DNA from: Bacteroidales bacterium | GTDB taxonomy: Bacteria > Bacteroidota > Bacteroidia > Bacteroidales > UBA932 | Reading direction: 5' to 3' | Assembly (NCBI GenBank): GCA_017428245.1 | Contig: JAFRRF010000057.1 | Coordinates: 45,292 to 109,291, forward strand | Length of the DNA stretch: 64,000 nt | Shown: positions 1 to 10,868 of the stretch, one piece after another | How positions within the stretch are numbered: the stretch's first letter is position 1 | Layout of the letters: every line of letters begins with the position of its first letter | Translations under genes and position numbers: made by a program | Notes under the pieces: generated by a model | What the model was told of the DNA's origin: nothing | Databases searched by the model: none | What the model saw: only the letters and a program-made list of their open reading frames with translations

Positions 1-28
1 AGGAAACAAGGATATTCTTGATTTTCAT
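1..28 (-). CDS. Possible start of a further leftward gene (partial)
   Basis: A leftward ATG at 28 lies 16 bases past the TonB receptor stop and opens a frame beginning MKIKNILV before leaving the window. A Lys-rich start followed by hydrophobic residues would suit an exported protein or lipoprotein in the same operon. Only nine codons are visible, so the call rests on spacing and the look of the first residues. Confidence 0.35.
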
Positions 29-44
29 ATCGCGGTCTTTCTAA

Positions 45-3000
45 TTAGTTGAACAGATATTTGATACCCACGGAAGCATACCAGCACTGGCCGATGCCGT
101 GGTTCGGGACGAAGATCTCGGTGTTGCCGCTGACGGCAGCCGGCGTCGAGAAGGTCGGATAACCCTCGGCGTCTACGCCTTCGTACTTGAGGATGCGGGC
201 GTCGGAACCGATGGCCGGGTTGAGGTACTTGCTCACGCCCCAGCTCGAGTTGAACAGGTTGAGGACGTTCTTCAGGTCAAGGCAGAGCTGCAGGATGTTG
301 GTGTTGTTGCCGCACTTGACGGTGAAGTCGTGCTTGTAGCTGAAGTCCACACGGTGGACCCACGGGCTGTACACGCTGTAACCCTCGGCATACTGGCCCT
401 GGTGGGTAGCCAGGTACTTATCCTTATGCACATAGTCCATGAAGCGGGTCTGGTCGTCGGCCGAAACGAAACGGAAAGCACGGGAGGCGACTTCCTCATC
501 CGTCGGGATATAGAGGGCGTCGTAGTTGTAGCCGTCACCGTTCATGTCATTGGTGGTCATATAGCTGTAGTTGTAGCCACCCCTCCAGGCCTCATAGATG
601 AAGCTGTAGTGGTTGCCGCCCTTGTCGTGGTGCGTGAGCGAAGCGACCACACGGTCGGGCGTCACATACTGCGAGTTGTGGAGCTTGATGTAGTTCGGGC
701 CTTCGTTGGTCGGCACATAGGTGAAGGCCGACTCGGCGGCGGAACCCGGCATACCGGTGATTTCCTTGTTCACGGTGTGCGTGTAGGCGGCCATGAAGCT
801 CAGGCTCTCGATCGGGCGGACATTGATCTGCGCACTGGCGGACCAGCCGTAACCCTTGTCGGTGTTCTCCAGGACGAAGGCCTTGGTGTCATAGCGGAAG
901 CCGGTCGGATAGATCGGGCGGTTGTCGGCGCCGTTGAAACGGGCGAAACCAGCCACATCCTTCATGCTCCAGTCGGAGATGGCCACGGCGTTGATGGTCT
1001 TGTTGAAGATACCCTCAGCCGAGAAGGTGAACGGGAAGGAGGTCGGGAAGCTGAAGTCGAATGCCAGCGAGCTCTTCCAGACCTGCGGCATCTTGAAGCG
1101 GGGATCCACACCGTTGACGGCGGAAGGAACCGTACCGTCTTCCGGTTTCACGGTGCTCGGATAACCGAGGCCGAGGAGTTTGTTGTAGAGGGCGTCGATC
1201 GTAGCCTTGCCGTTGGAATCGGTCACCAGACCGCCCTTGAACACGTCCATCGAGAAGCCCTTGGCGGCGGCGTTCTTGGCGTTGATCTGCGCCTGGTACT
1301 GCACCATACCGCCGTTGGTCGGCATATTGGTGAAGAACACGAGCGGGAGACGGCCGGAGAAGAGGCCCGTACCGCCACGCACCTTCAGGCTCTTGTCGCC
1401 GAAGACGTCCCAGCTGAAGCCCACGCGCGGCGAGAAGGTCACCTTCGAGGTCGGCCATTTGCCGGTATCGATATGGGTCGCCTCATAATTGTAGACGCGC
1501 GGGTAATAGGTCTTCTCCAGGATGGCATTGTTGGTCATCAGGTCGCCGTTGTCGAAGAACAGGCCGTCGATACGGACACCGTAGGTCAGTTTGAAGCGGT
1601 CGGTCACGTTCCAATCGTCCTGGGCATAGACACCGGCTTTGTGGAACTGGACGCGGGCGGCCGGATACTTTTCACCGTCGTAACCGTAGGTCAGACAGAC
1701 CACCTGCGGGGTGGCACCGGCGAGGAAGTCGTCCACGGAGTTGTAGCGATAGTAACCCGTACCGTTACGCATATACTGGTTGTCGGCCATCTGATACTCG
1801 TAGCTGACACCGGCGGTCACTTTGTGGGCGCCTTTGTACCAGGTGATATCGTCCTTCACGTTGGCGATGGTGTTGTGGACGGCGTTATTCCAGGTGAACA
1901 GCTCATAACCGAGGGCCATATAGTTGTTGCTCTGGGTGTCGTCGAGGATGTCGATGAACGGGAATTCCTCGGAGTTCGTACCGCGCACGTCATCGAGTTT
2001 CGAGAACGTAGCCAGGAACTGGTTCGAGAGGTTGTCGCTCAAACGGCTGTTCAGGTCAAGTGACCAGGTGCTCACGAGATTCTGCATCGAATACATCGCA
2101 TTGGCGAAGGACATCGAATACTGCGACATACGGGCGCCGGACATACGGGTGCCGCCGTCCATCGAGGAACCGTTGGGCGAGTTCCACACATTGTTCTTGG
2201 TATAGTTGTAACGGAGGGCCAGTTTGTGCTGCTGGTTGATGTTCCAGTCGATGCGGGCCAGGATCTTCATATTGTTCTCATCGGCCGGGAAATCCGTCCA
2301 GGAACCCGTGTCATAGCCATATTTGCTCTTCACGTACTCGGAGACGCGCTGCAGGTCGGAAAGTTTGGTGCGCGACACATAGTTGGTGGCGTCGGCCACA
2401 CCGTTCGCGGAACCGCGCCAGCGGTTGACGACCGTCGGGACCTTCGAATACTCGGCATTGACGAAGAAGAAGAGTTTGTTTTTCACGATCGGGCCGCCCA
2501 GGGTGAAGCCGTAGGTCGTGCTGCGGTCCTTGTTGCGGGCGCCGCTGATCTGTTCGCCGTCAACGGTATCGCCGCGCAGGTTCTCGTTGCGGTGATAGAC
2601 GTAGGCGCTGCCCTTGAAGGTATTGGTACCCGATTTGGTGATGGCGTTCACACCACCGCCGATGAAGTTGGTCTGACGTACGTCGTAGGGCGAGATCACG
2701 ACCTGGAGCTCTTCGATGGCATCGATGGAGATCGGGTTGCCGCCGCCCGGCAGGTTGGAACTCAGACCGAAGTTGTTGTTGAAGTTCGCACCGTCAACGG
2801 TGAAGTTGGCAAGACGGCCGTCGCTGCCGGCAAAGCTCATTCCGTTGCCGCCATAAGGCGACAGGCGGGTCACGTCGGTGATGCCGCGGCTGACGCTCGG
2901 CAGATTGACGATCTGGGAGTTGTTGATGTTGGTGGCGGCGCCGGTCTTCTCGGTCGAGAACTTCGAAGAGGCGGAAGCGACCACGATGGCTTCGGAAAGA

Positions 3001-3347
3001 AGCTCGGTGGCTGTCTTCAGCACCACGTTCTGCTGGTAGGTTTCGGCCAGCGAGAGGACGATGTCGGGGATGACGACGGTCTGGCAGCCGATGAGGGAGT
3101 AGCTCACCTCATACGGACCGCCGGTACGCATACCCTGGATGGCATAGCGTCCGTCTTCGTTGGTCACCGCATAATACTGCGTGCCGGAAGGAGTGTGCAC
3201 TGCGATCACGGCCGCACCGATGAGAGGCTCGCCGCCTTCATCGACGATCTGGCCGGCGAGGCTCGAGGTGGTCACCTGGGCATAAGCCGGAACAATCATC
3301 ATCAGGAAAGCTGCAACAGCCAGAAAACGTTTGATTGTTTTTTTCAT
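45..3347 (-). CDS. Oar-like TonB-dependent outer-membrane receptor
   Basis: Outer-membrane transporter of 1100 residues, powered by TonB; cargo unknown. It opens with a signal peptide (about 1-23, cut after AYAQ), then a carboxypeptidase-regulatory-like beta domain (about 28-112), a plug (about 130-250, with FTVDGANFNNNFG and GGGVNAITKSGT) and a long beta-barrel. The plug style and length resemble the Oar family rather than SusC: there is no SusC-type box and no SusD partner follows. The protein ends in IKYLFN, one residue after the usual terminal Phe. Upstream lie 80 bases of A+T-rich DNA plus a hairpin element that separates it from the nuclease lipoprotein, with which it may be co-transcribed. 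No clean TAnnTTTG box was found in that gap. Confidence 0.85.
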   Translation of the reverse strand: MKKTIKRFLAVAAFLMMIVPAYAQVTTSSLAGQIVDEGGEPLIGAAVIAVHTPSGTQYYAVTNEDGRYAIQGMRTGGPYEVSYSLIGCQTVVIPDIVLSLAETYQQNVVLKTATELLSEAIVVASASSKFSTEKTGAATNINNSQIVNLPSVSRGITDVTRLSPYGGNGMSFAGSDGRLANFTVDGANFNNNFGLSSNLPGGGNPISIDAIEELQVVISPYDVRQTNFIGGGVNAITKSGTNTFKGSAYVYHRNENLRGDTVDGEQISGARNKDRSTTYGFTLGGPIVKNKLFFFVNAEYSKVPTVVNRWRGSANGVADATNYVSRTKLSDLQRVSEYVKSKYGYDTGSWTDFPADENNMKILARIDWNINQQHKLALRYNYTKNNVWNSPNGSSMDGGTRMSGARMSQYSMSFANAMYSMQNLVSTWSLDLNSRLSDNLSNQFLATFSKLDDVRGTNSEEFPFIDILDDTQSNNYMALGYELFTWNNAVHNTIANVKDDITWYKGAHKVTAGVSYEYQMADNQYMRNGTGYYRYNSVDDFLAGATPQVVCLTYGYDGEKYPAARVQFHKAGVYAQDDWNVTDRFKLTYGVRIDGLFFDNGDLMTNNAILEKTYYPRVYNYEATHIDTGKWPTSKVTFSPRVGFSWDVFGDKSLKVRGGTGLFSGRLPLVFFTNMPTNGGMVQYQAQINAKNAAAKGFSMDVFKGGLVTDSNGKATIDALYNKLLGLGYPSTVKPEDGTVPSAVNGVDPRFKMPQVWKSSLAFDFSFPTSFPFTFSAEGIFNKTINAVAISDWSMKDVAGFARFNGADNRPIYPTGFRYDTKAFVLENTDKGYGWSASAQINVRPIESLSFMAAYTHTVNKEITGMPGSAAESAFTYVPTNEGPNYIKLHNSQYVTPDRVVASLTHHDKGGNHYSFIYEAWRGGYNYSYMTTNDMNGDGYNYDALYIPTDEEVASRAFRFVSADDQTRFMDYVHKDKYLATHQGQYAEGYSVYSPWVHRVDFSYKHDFTVKCGNNTNILQLCLDLKNVLNLFNSSWGVSKYLNPAIGSDARILKYEGVDAEGYPTFSTPAAVSGNTEIFVPNHGIGQCWYASVGIKYLFN

Positions 3348-3401
3348 TTGTTTGTTTGTGGTTAATTAAAATTGATATAGTAAATAGTTTGTTTCGTTAA
3401 A

Positions 3402-3427
3402 GATTCCCGGTCAGGCCGGGAATGACG
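3402..3427 (-). repeat. REP-like hairpin element, copy A
   Basis: A perfect 8-bp stem, ATTCCCGG / CCGGGAAT, with a 5-base loop at 3403-3423. Read leftward, it follows the TAG stop of the nuclease lipoprotein directly as TAG-CGTC-ATTCCCGG. Copies occur at 38518-38547 and 55805-55831, with a weaker one at 61744-61772. It could serve as a terminator or mRNA 3' stabiliser, but there is no T run on the leftward transcript. Confidence 0.7.
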
Positions 3428-6142
3428 CTATAGTCCCCACAGGGAGCCGGTGAAGGACGCCTCCACCGCCGCTTCGATACTGTCATCCAGGTTGCAGAAG
3501 AAATCGAATCCCGTGAGCCTTTCGATTTCATCGACGCTGCGCGCATAGGAACGGTTGAGGTTCACGTCGCCGTAGCTGCGGTTCTCGAACCAGAAGCCGA
3601 TGGCCGCATAGCCGTTGTTGCCCTCACCCGGCTTGTATTTGAGGACAACCTTGAAATAGGCTTTCGGTATCGCCACGTTCTTTCCTTCGTTGTCCTTGAT
3701 GTACTTGATTTCCGGATCGGCAGCCGTCTGCAACACACAGCCCGTTACCACATAGAGGGTATCATTCGTATTGGCCAGGCCGCGGATATGCGCTTCCGTC
3801 TTTTCCCATACATATGTATTGAGATCGTGGTTCTGCGGCGTGATGTTGGTGAAATAGAAAGTCTGCTCGTTGGCGGCCGTGTTGCACAGACGGTCGGCCG
3901 AAGGAAGCTGGTGGCCGCGGTCCCAGCCCGCAATGCCATAACCTGTAAAGGCAGCCCCCTGGTAGGAACGGGGCAACAGCGGGTCGTAATCCCACTTGTC
4001 GGTACGCTGGACGCCGGAGGTCGTTCCGCGGTAGAGCGGATAGGCCACCCAGAGGGCGACACGGTTCTGCAGGTCATACCAATAGGAATAGTTGCGGACC
4101 GTCTCACCGTTGTAGCTCATATTGTGGCTGAAGAAAGCCTTTCCTTCCGTTTCCGGCGTGGCGGCCAGTTCAAGCCAGGGCTGGACCTGACTCGGCGTCA
4201 CCGTCTCATACGGCTGCTGGTTGACCGTCAGCTTCGCCACGGAACCGTCGGTTCCCGTGAAGGTGATGACAGCCGTGCGGCTGTTCGACGCGCTCGGGTT
4301 GCGGGCATAGGAAATCTTGACCGTCGCCGATCCGTCGCCGCTGGACGGAGAAACCGTGAAATCTTCAACGGAAGAAGCGGCGGTCCATCCGACCGTGGCC
4401 GTAACGTCCAGGTCGAATGAACCGGCTCCTCCCCAAACCGAGGTTTCAGCATACGGCAGGACGATCTGAGCACCGGAACCGAAACGGTCGCCGGTCAAGC
4501 CTGCATAATCGCTCTTCGCCGATACCGTAAGTTGGAATCTCGTTCCGTATTTTCCGGCAATACCTTTCAGGGTACCGCTGCCGGAAGGGACTGTTTCGTC
4601 CCGGAATACGGCATATTTAGAGGTAAATATGTCAAACTCGCCTCCGTCCTTGCCTTCCATTCCGATGGAAGTGTTTTCGGACGAGGAGGAGAAATGCTTG
4701 CCCAGGAACTGCGCCTGGACCTGGACGTCCTTCACGGCCACATAGGTCGATTCATAGTCGCCGGTCAGGAGTTGTGCCACGGTGATTTCGCGGGGCGAAG
4801 GGGTTTCCCTCCCGATCTTTTCGATATAATCGAGCGGAAGGCCGTTGATTTGAAGCGGTCCCTGCTGATAGACGGAGAGGTATTGGTTGAACAGAACGAC
4901 CCGGACCTTGTCGCCACGGGCGAAATCTTTATTGTCGCCCGTGCAGTAAAGCATCAGGCCGGCCTCTCCGTCGGATACGACGATGGTCTTGGCGGACGTA
5001 TAGTTGTTGAGACCGCCGTCGGTATCGCGGCGGTAGTCGCTGATTACGACGCCTTCAATGGCTACGTTATCTGTAATCTTGGTGTCACTTCCGGTGTAAA
5101 GGTCACGGATTTCCTTGATCGACACGAGCTTCGCCTCTTCCTGATGCCCGCCGAAACGCTCGCCGGTCAAGCCGGCCACATCGCTCAGGGACGTGAGAAT
5201 GATCTGCATCGTGGTGCCATATTTCATAGCGATGCCCTTGATTGTTCCGCTGCCGGAAGGGACTTTCTCGCCGAGGAAAGAAGCATATTTCGAGGTAAAG
5301 ATGACGAACGTCTCGCCTGTCTTCGACACCATGCTGATGGAGGTGTGGGCGCTTGAACTGCCGAAAGTCTTGCCCAGGTCGGCCGCGGCCACCTGCACGT
5401 CGGGAATGGCAACATACTGCGACTCGGCTGAATTGGCCATGAACTGTTCGATGGTCACGGCTTTGGCCGACGGGGTCTCGCTCCCGACCTTGGTAATCTT
5501 GCCAAGCGGAAGGCCGTTGATCTGGAGAGTACTCCCATAAATCGAAAGTTTCTGGCCGGTCAGGTCGACCTGGACGATGTCACCGAAGGCGAATTGCGAA
5601 TTGTCGTCCGTACAGAAAAACTGCAGGCCGCCCGTGGCGTCCTGGATGACGATCGTTTTCTGTGAGGTATAGTTTTCAAGACCCCCGTTGGAAATGCTGC
5701 GGAAGTTGCTCACGACTGTACCCTTGATCAGGGTCGGGTCCGCTATCGTCACGTCGGAGCCCTTATAGAGCGCACGGACGCTCGCAATATCCGTAATCGA
5801 AAGGGCGCTTTGGGTTACGGTGACCTTGACGGAATTGTCAGCGGCGCGGAATTCGAGAGAACCTTCGCGGGCGTCACCCGAATTGGCGGGAACCGTCACT
5901 TCAACGGATGCGTTTCCGATACCGGACAAGATGGAGGTCTCAATCCAGCCGCCTCCCACGCTGACAGACCAGGCACCGTTGCACGATACGGACAATGTCT
6001 TCGAATCACCCTCCGGACCGAACGCAAGGGAAGCGGGAGAAACCGAAACGGTAATCTTTTCAGGTTCGGGTTGGGGTTGTTCACACCCGGCCGCGCCGAA
6101 AAGCAGCACGGCCATACATAAAAGCAGGCTGTAGGGTTTCAT
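3428..6142 (-). CDS. Surface lipoprotein: BACON, two DUF5689-like domains and a DNA/RNA non-specific endonuclease
   Basis: A 904-residue lipoprotein (lipobox GAAGC, Cys20; acidic residues follow, as in Bacteroidetes surface-export signals). Domains in order: BACON (about 30-113); two tandem copies of an OB-like DUF5689 unit (about 115-330 and 338-553, sharing the NGGLxNYTSx[12 protein letters not shown] and VPSGSGT stretches); a second BACON (about 560-645); and a C-terminal NUC1-type beta-beta-alpha-Me nuclease (about 660-904). The nuclease holds the [13 protein letters not shown] motif near residue 744 with the general-base His, and [11 protein letters not shown] with the metal-binding Asn. 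Likely role: degrading extracellular nucleic acid at the cell surface for nutrients or defence. It has its own perfect promoter and is followed by a hairpin element and the Oar-like receptor. Confidence 0.88.
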   Translation of the reverse strand: MKPYSLLLCMAVLLFGAAGCEQPQPEPEKITVSVSPASLAFGPEGDSKTLSVSCNGAWSVSVGGGWIETSILSGIGNASVEVTVPANSGDAREGSLEFRAADNSVKVTVTQSALSITDIASVRALYKGSDVTIADPTLIKGTVVSNFRSISNGGLENYTSQKTIVIQDATGGLQFFCTDDNSQFAFGDIVQVDLTGQKLSIYGSTLQINGLPLGKITKVGSETPSAKAVTIEQFMANSAESQYVAIPDVQVAAADLGKTFGSSSAHTSISMVSKTGETFVIFTSKYASFLGEKVPSGSGTIKGIAMKYGTTMQIILTSLSDVAGLTGERFGGHQEEAKLVSIKEIRDLYTGSDTKITDNVAIEGVVISDYRRDTDGGLNNYTSAKTIVVSDGEAGLMLYCTGDNKDFARGDKVRVVLFNQYLSVYQQGPLQINGLPLDYIEKIGRETPSPREITVAQLLTGDYESTYVAVKDVQVQAQFLGKHFSSSSENTSIGMEGKDGGEFDIFTSKYAVFRDETVPSGSGTLKGIAGKYGTRFQLTVSAKSDYAGLTGDRFGSGAQIVLPYAETSVWGGAGSFDLDVTATVGWTAASSVEDFTVSPSSGDGSATVKISYARNPSASNSRTAVITFTGTDGSVAKLTVNQQPYETVTPSQVQPWLELAATPETEGKAFFSHNMSYNGETVRNYSYWYDLQNRVALWVAYPLYRGTTSGVQRTDKWDYDPLLPRSYQGAAFTGYGIAGWDRGHQLPSADRLCNTAANEQTFYFTNITPQNHDLNTYVWEKTEAHIRGLANTNDTLYVVTGCVLQTAADPEIKYIKDNEGKNVAIPKAYFKVVLKYKPGEGNNGYAAIGFWFENRSYGDVNLNRSYARSVDEIERLTGFDFFCNLDDSIEAAVEASFTGSLWGL

Positions 6143-6168
6143 AGTTTTGCAGGCTTGAAACGACGGCG

Positions 6169-6199
6169 CAAAAATAACAAATCCCGCGGATTTGGCAAA
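6169..6199 (-). promoter_or_regulatory. Promoter of the nuclease lipoprotein gene
   Basis: Read leftward: TTTG (6196-6199), 19 bases, then TATTTTTG (6169-6176), matching the Bacteroidetes TTTG / TAnnTTTG consensus exactly. The predicted start leaves a leader of about 20-25 bases before the ATG at 6142. Confidence 0.7.
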
Positions 6200-6247
6200 C
6201 GGCTTTTTCGCGGACGTTTCCGCAAGTTATCAACAACCCGATTTCTT

Positions 6248-6277
6248 TTTGTTTATAAGATTTTATCCGTATCTTTG
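6248..6277 (+). promoter_or_regulatory. metK promoter
   Basis: TTTG at 6248-6251, an 18-base spacer, and TATCTTTG at 6270-6277. Transcription should begin near 6283, a few bases before the first stem of the riboswitch-like leader, so the transcript would be almost nothing but riboswitch and coding region. Confidence 0.7.
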
Positions 6278-6286
6278 CCGCCCAAA

Positions 6287-6337
6287 CCAGTGGATGGATT
6301 TGACTGCTTGCCAACCACTCTAAAAAAGGCTAAAATT
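6287..6337 (+). promoter_or_regulatory. SAM-II/SAM-V-like riboswitch in the metK leader
   Basis: Stem AGTGG (6289-6293) pairs with CCACT (6315-6319). The loop reads GATTTGACTGCTTGC (6297-6311), close to the SAM-II loop GAUUUAACCGUAUUGC as I recall it. The 3' strand has an A-rich tract and then GGCTAAAA (6328-6335), matching the SAM-II GCUAAAA element, which forms a pseudoknot with the loop (here TTGCC, 6308-6312) and contacts SAM. This element ends 2 bases before the metK ATG, so ligand binding would hide the ribosome-binding region. The gene context (SAM synthetase) and predicted transcription start fit. The alignment is by eye and no covariance model was run. Confidence 0.7.
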
Positions 6338-7576
<1,239 letters not shown>

Positions 7577-10069
7577 TCAGATATCCATTTCGACGACCGT
7601 GATGCCGGCACCGCCCTGCTGGACGGCTTCGTCGCGGAATGATTTCACGCCGGGGACGGTCTTCAGATACTTGCGGATCTCCTCGCGGAGCACGCCGTTG
7701 CCTTTGCCGTGCAGGATCTTCACCTGTCCCACACCCACCATCGTGGCGTCATCGATAAAGTGCATCACGATGTCGAGTGCATCGTTCAGGCGCTGTCCGC
7801 GGATGTCGATCGTAGGGCGGAATTCCAGTTTGCGGCGGCTGATGGACTCGCTGTCGTAGTGGATCACTGGCCGGAATGTCGTACGGGACCGGTCCTTATA
7901 CTGCTGGTTGGAGATTTTCTCGACTTTTCCGGGCGCCAGTTTCGAAATGATGCTGCCGACAGAGACCGAAATGTATTTGGCGGTAATCTGTGTCACTTCG
8001 CCCACCATGTCATTGTCCTTGAGACGGACCTTGTCTCCGATCTGCAGCGGCGTTTCCTGGGAGACGGGCTTTTCCTTGCGCGGTGCGGGCGCCGGCGCTT
8101 CGCCGCGTTTCTCTTTGCGGACGCGCTCGCGTTCCTTGCGGGCGATGATCTGCTGCATCTTGCGCTCGATGGCCGCATCGTTCTCGCTGGGCTTATCCTG
8201 CTGCAGCGTCTCCTTGAATTTCGTCAGGTTCTCGCGGGCGACTTTGGTTTTGTCGCGCTCGGCCTGGGACTCGCGGATTTCGCGGATCGTGCGCTCCACC
8301 TGCTTGTTGGCTTCGGCGATGATTTCCTGCGCCTCGCGTCGGGCCTCCTCCAATACGCTCTTCTTCAAGGCCTTGACCTCGCCGAGTTCTTTCTGGTATT
8401 TGTCGGTGAGGCTTTCCAGCGTCTTGTCGGTGCTCTTGATGCGGGCGAGCTTCTCGTCCAGTACGCGACGGCTGCGGGCAATCTGCCGCAGGTTGCGTTC
8501 GATATTGACGAATTCACTGCCGGCCCTTTCTTCGGCGTCCTTGACCACTTCCGAAGGAAGCCCCATTTTTCGGGCAAGTTCGAAAGCGAATGAGTTGCCG
8601 GGCATTCCCTGTTGCAGCTGGAACAGGGGTTTGATGGCCGCACCGTCGAAAAGCATCGCGCCGTTGACCACGCCCGAGCTCTTGTCAGCGTACAGTTTGA
8701 GATTGGTATAGTGCGTGGTGATTACGCCATAAACGCCCATTTCGTCGAGCCTCGAGAGCACGGCCTCGGCGATTGCACCGCCGGCGGCCGGCTCCGTGCC
8801 GCTTCCGAATTCGTCAATCAGCACGAGTGACGATGCCGTCGCGTGGGTCAGGATCTCCCGCATATTCTGCAGATGGGAACTGTAGGTGCTCAAATCGTTT
8901 TCCAGCGACTGGTTGTCACCGATGTCGATGAAGATGCTGTCGAAGATCATCATTTCGCTCACCTCAGACGTCGGGATGAGCATTCCCCACTGGAACATAT
9001 ACTGCAACAGACCCACTGTCTTGAGGCACACCGACTTGCCGCCGGCATTGGGACCCGAGATCAGCAGGATGTGCTTATCTTTCGTCAGCGAGAGCGTCAG
9101 GGGGACGATTTCTTTCTTTTCGCGGCGCAGCGAGGCCTCAAGCAGCGGATGCCGCGCACGCCGCAGATTCAGTTCTCCGTTTTCCGAGAGAATCGGCATT
9201 CCGGCAATCATATCGAGGGCCACCAGGGCCTTGGCACGGATGAAATCGATTTCTCCGAGATACTCGGAAGCGGCGACCAGGCCGCCCAGGTAAGGCCGCA
9301 GGAATTCGGTGAATTCATAGAGGATGCGGGCGATTTCCCGCTGCTCCTCGAACTGGAGTTCCCGAATCTGGTTGCCCAGTTCGATGATCTCGAGCGGCTC
9401 GACGAACGCCGTCTTGCCGCTGGCCGATTCGTCGAAGACGATGCCGGGCAGCTTCTTCTTGGCGCCCGCCGGCACGGGAATGAGCACCCTGCCCTCGCGG
9501 ACGACGACTTCGGCATCGGTATCGACCAGTCCCTCGCCCTTGGCGGCGCCGAGAATGGCATTGATGCGGCGGGAAACCTGACCTTCCTTGGCTTTCAGGC
9601 TGCGGCGGATCTCGCCCAGTGCCGGCGAGGCGCTGTCGCGCACGTCGCCCGTCCGGTCGAGGATATGCTCGATGCGGCGGGCGATTTCCGGCTCGTAACC
9701 TACCGAAGCGGAGATTTGCCGGAGCGTGGGATAGAGGTCGTCCTTGCAGTCCTGGAAAAAGGCCAGGATACGGCGGAGCGTATCGAGGCTGGTGCGGAGC
9801 AGCCGGAGCGAAGGCAGGTCGATGGTCGTGCCTTCCCCCTGCAACGGCAGCAGGAATTCTTTGGTATCGAGATATCCTCCGGCCGGGAAACTGTCTTCGA
9901 ACAGGCAGATGAGCCGCATTTCATCGGTGAGCCGTAGGCGGAACATGATTTCAGCCCCGTCGCGGGACATCTGCTCAGCCGCCACCTTCCGGGCGGCATA
10001 CTGTGTGGCGCATTTGGCCGAAATCTTCTCCCGAACCTTGTCAAACCCGATTTTCTGTTCCAGCACCAT
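7577..10069 (-). CDS. mutS2: MutS2 family protein (Smr nuclease, ribosome/DNA quality control)
   Basis: An 830-residue MutS paralogue. It lacks the mismatch-recognition domain of MutS, starts directly with the core domain, and carries the ABC-type ATPase with Walker A GPNAGGKS (about 339-346) and Walker B LVLIDEFGSGTEP. A long coiled coil (about 515-630, rich in Lys/Glu) and a basic Pro-rich linker follow, then a C-terminal Smr domain (about 750-830) with DIRGQRLNDA and LHGKGNGVLR. MutS2 proteins suppress homologous recombination and, in Firmicutes, split collided ribosomes; which role applies here is not visible. It lies 12 bases downstream of cdaA in the same direction, so an operon is likely. 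Confidence 0.95.
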   Translation of the reverse strand: MVLEQKIGFDKVREKISAKCATQYAARKVAAEQMSRDGAEIMFRLRLTDEMRLICLFEDSFPAGGYLDTKEFLLPLQGEGTTIDLPSLRLLRTSLDTLRRILAFFQDCKDDLYPTLRQISASVGYEPEIARRIEHILDRTGDVRDSASPALGEIRRSLKAKEGQVSRRINAILGAAKGEGLVDTDAEVVVREGRVLIPVPAGAKKKLPGIVFDESASGKTAFVEPLEIIELGNQIRELQFEEQREIARILYEFTEFLRPYLGGLVAASEYLGEIDFIRAKALVALDMIAGMPILSENGELNLRRARHPLLEASLRREKKEIVPLTLSLTKDKHILLISGPNAGGKSVCLKTVGLLQYMFQWGMLIPTSEVSEMMIFDSIFIDIGDNQSLENDLSTYSSHLQNMREILTHATASSLVLIDEFGSGTEPAAGGAIAEAVLSRLDEMGVYGVITTHYTNLKLYADKSSGVVNGAMLFDGAAIKPLFQLQQGMPGNSFAFELARKMGLPSEVVKDAEERAGSEFVNIERNLRQIARSRRVLDEKLARIKSTDKTLESLTDKYQKELGEVKALKKSVLEEARREAQEIIAEANKQVERTIREIRESQAERDKTKVARENLTKFKETLQQDKPSENDAAIERKMQQIIARKERERVRKEKRGEAPAPAPRKEKPVSQETPLQIGDKVRLKDNDMVGEVTQITAKYISVSVGSIISKLAPGKVEKISNQQYKDRSRTTFRPVIHYDSESISRRKLEFRPTIDIRGQRLNDALDIVMHFIDDATMVGVGQVKILHGKGNGVLREEIRKYLKTVPGVKSFRDEAVQQGGAGITVVEMDI

Positions 10070-10081
10070 CCCGCCGTTCCC

Positions 10082-10861
10082 CTATTTGTATGAATCTTCG
10101 ATGGCCAGACGGAGTTCCGTGATACTGCCCATCGTCTTGATGATGCCGTCCGTCACGAAAGAGATGTCTCCGGTCTCTTCCGAGACCACGATGACCGACG
10201 CATCGGAAACCTCAGACATTCCGATCGCCGCGCGGTGCCGCATCCCGTAATGGGCCGGGATGTCCTGCCGGCCGGTAATCGGCAGCGTGCAGCGGGCGGC
10301 CAGGATTCGGTTGTCGCCGATGACCATCGCCCCGTCGTGAAGCGGGGAGTTCTTGAAGAAAATATTCTCGATAAGCCGGCGGTTGATGCGGGCGTCGATC
10401 TCGTCGCCCGTGTCGAGAATGTCACCCAGTCCGGACCCGTGGCGAATTACGATCAGCGCACCCGTCCGGGTCTCGCCCATTTTCCGGCAGGCCGCCGTCA
10501 GTTCTTCCAGCTCCCGCGCCGGCATTCCGGCCTGCTTCGCCTGACGGAACAGCTTTTTGAATACACCCTGTTGCGCCGCAGTGGTACTGGAACTGATGCG
10601 CTGCAGGAAACGGCGGATCTCCGGCTGGAAGATCACCAGCAGGGCCACCACGCCCACGCCCAACACCTGTCCCAGGATGAACGAAAGCAACTTCATCCCC
10701 ACAGCCCGCGAAGCGATCCATACCACATAAAGCAGCAGGACACCCAGGAAGATATTGACCGCCGACGTGCCGCGGACCACCCGGATCAGCCAGTAGATGA
10801 GCAGGCCGACCATCAGGACGTCGAGCACGTCGATGAAAGAAATATCTATGAAGTCGAACAT
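10082..10861 (-). CDS. cdaA: Membrane diadenylate cyclase, CdaA type
   Basis: Makes the second messenger c-di-AMP from two ATP. The 259-residue protein has three N-terminal membrane segments (about 10-30, 35-55 and 60-80), a short linker and a DisA_N catalytic domain. The domain shows HDGAMVIGDNRILAARC (DGA motif) and RHRAAIG (RHR motif), the two conserved active-site motifs. Length and layout match CdaA/DacA, not DisA. It heads a unit with mutS2. The -7 box TATATTTG ends only 7 bases before the ATG, predicting a leader of a few bases at most. Confidence 0.93.
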   Translation of the reverse strand: MFDFIDISFIDVLDVLMVGLLIYWLIRVVRGTSAVNIFLGVLLLYVVWIASRAVGMKLLSFILGQVLGVGVVALLVIFQPEIRRFLQRISSSTTAAQQGVFKKLFRQAKQAGMPARELEELTAACRKMGETRTGALIVIRHGSGLGDILDTGDEIDARINRRLIENIFFKNSPLHDGAMVIGDNRILAARCTLPITGRQDIPAHYGMRHRAAIGMSEVSDASVIVVSEETGDISFVTDGIIKTMGSITELRLAIEDSYK

Positions 10862-10868
10862 ATTCTTA

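Noticed and set aside
99..2063. A 654-codon + strand open frame within the Oar-like receptor gene.
   Set aside because: Shadow of the receptor: low-complexity Val/Gly/His/Asp composition, no start context, no known motif.
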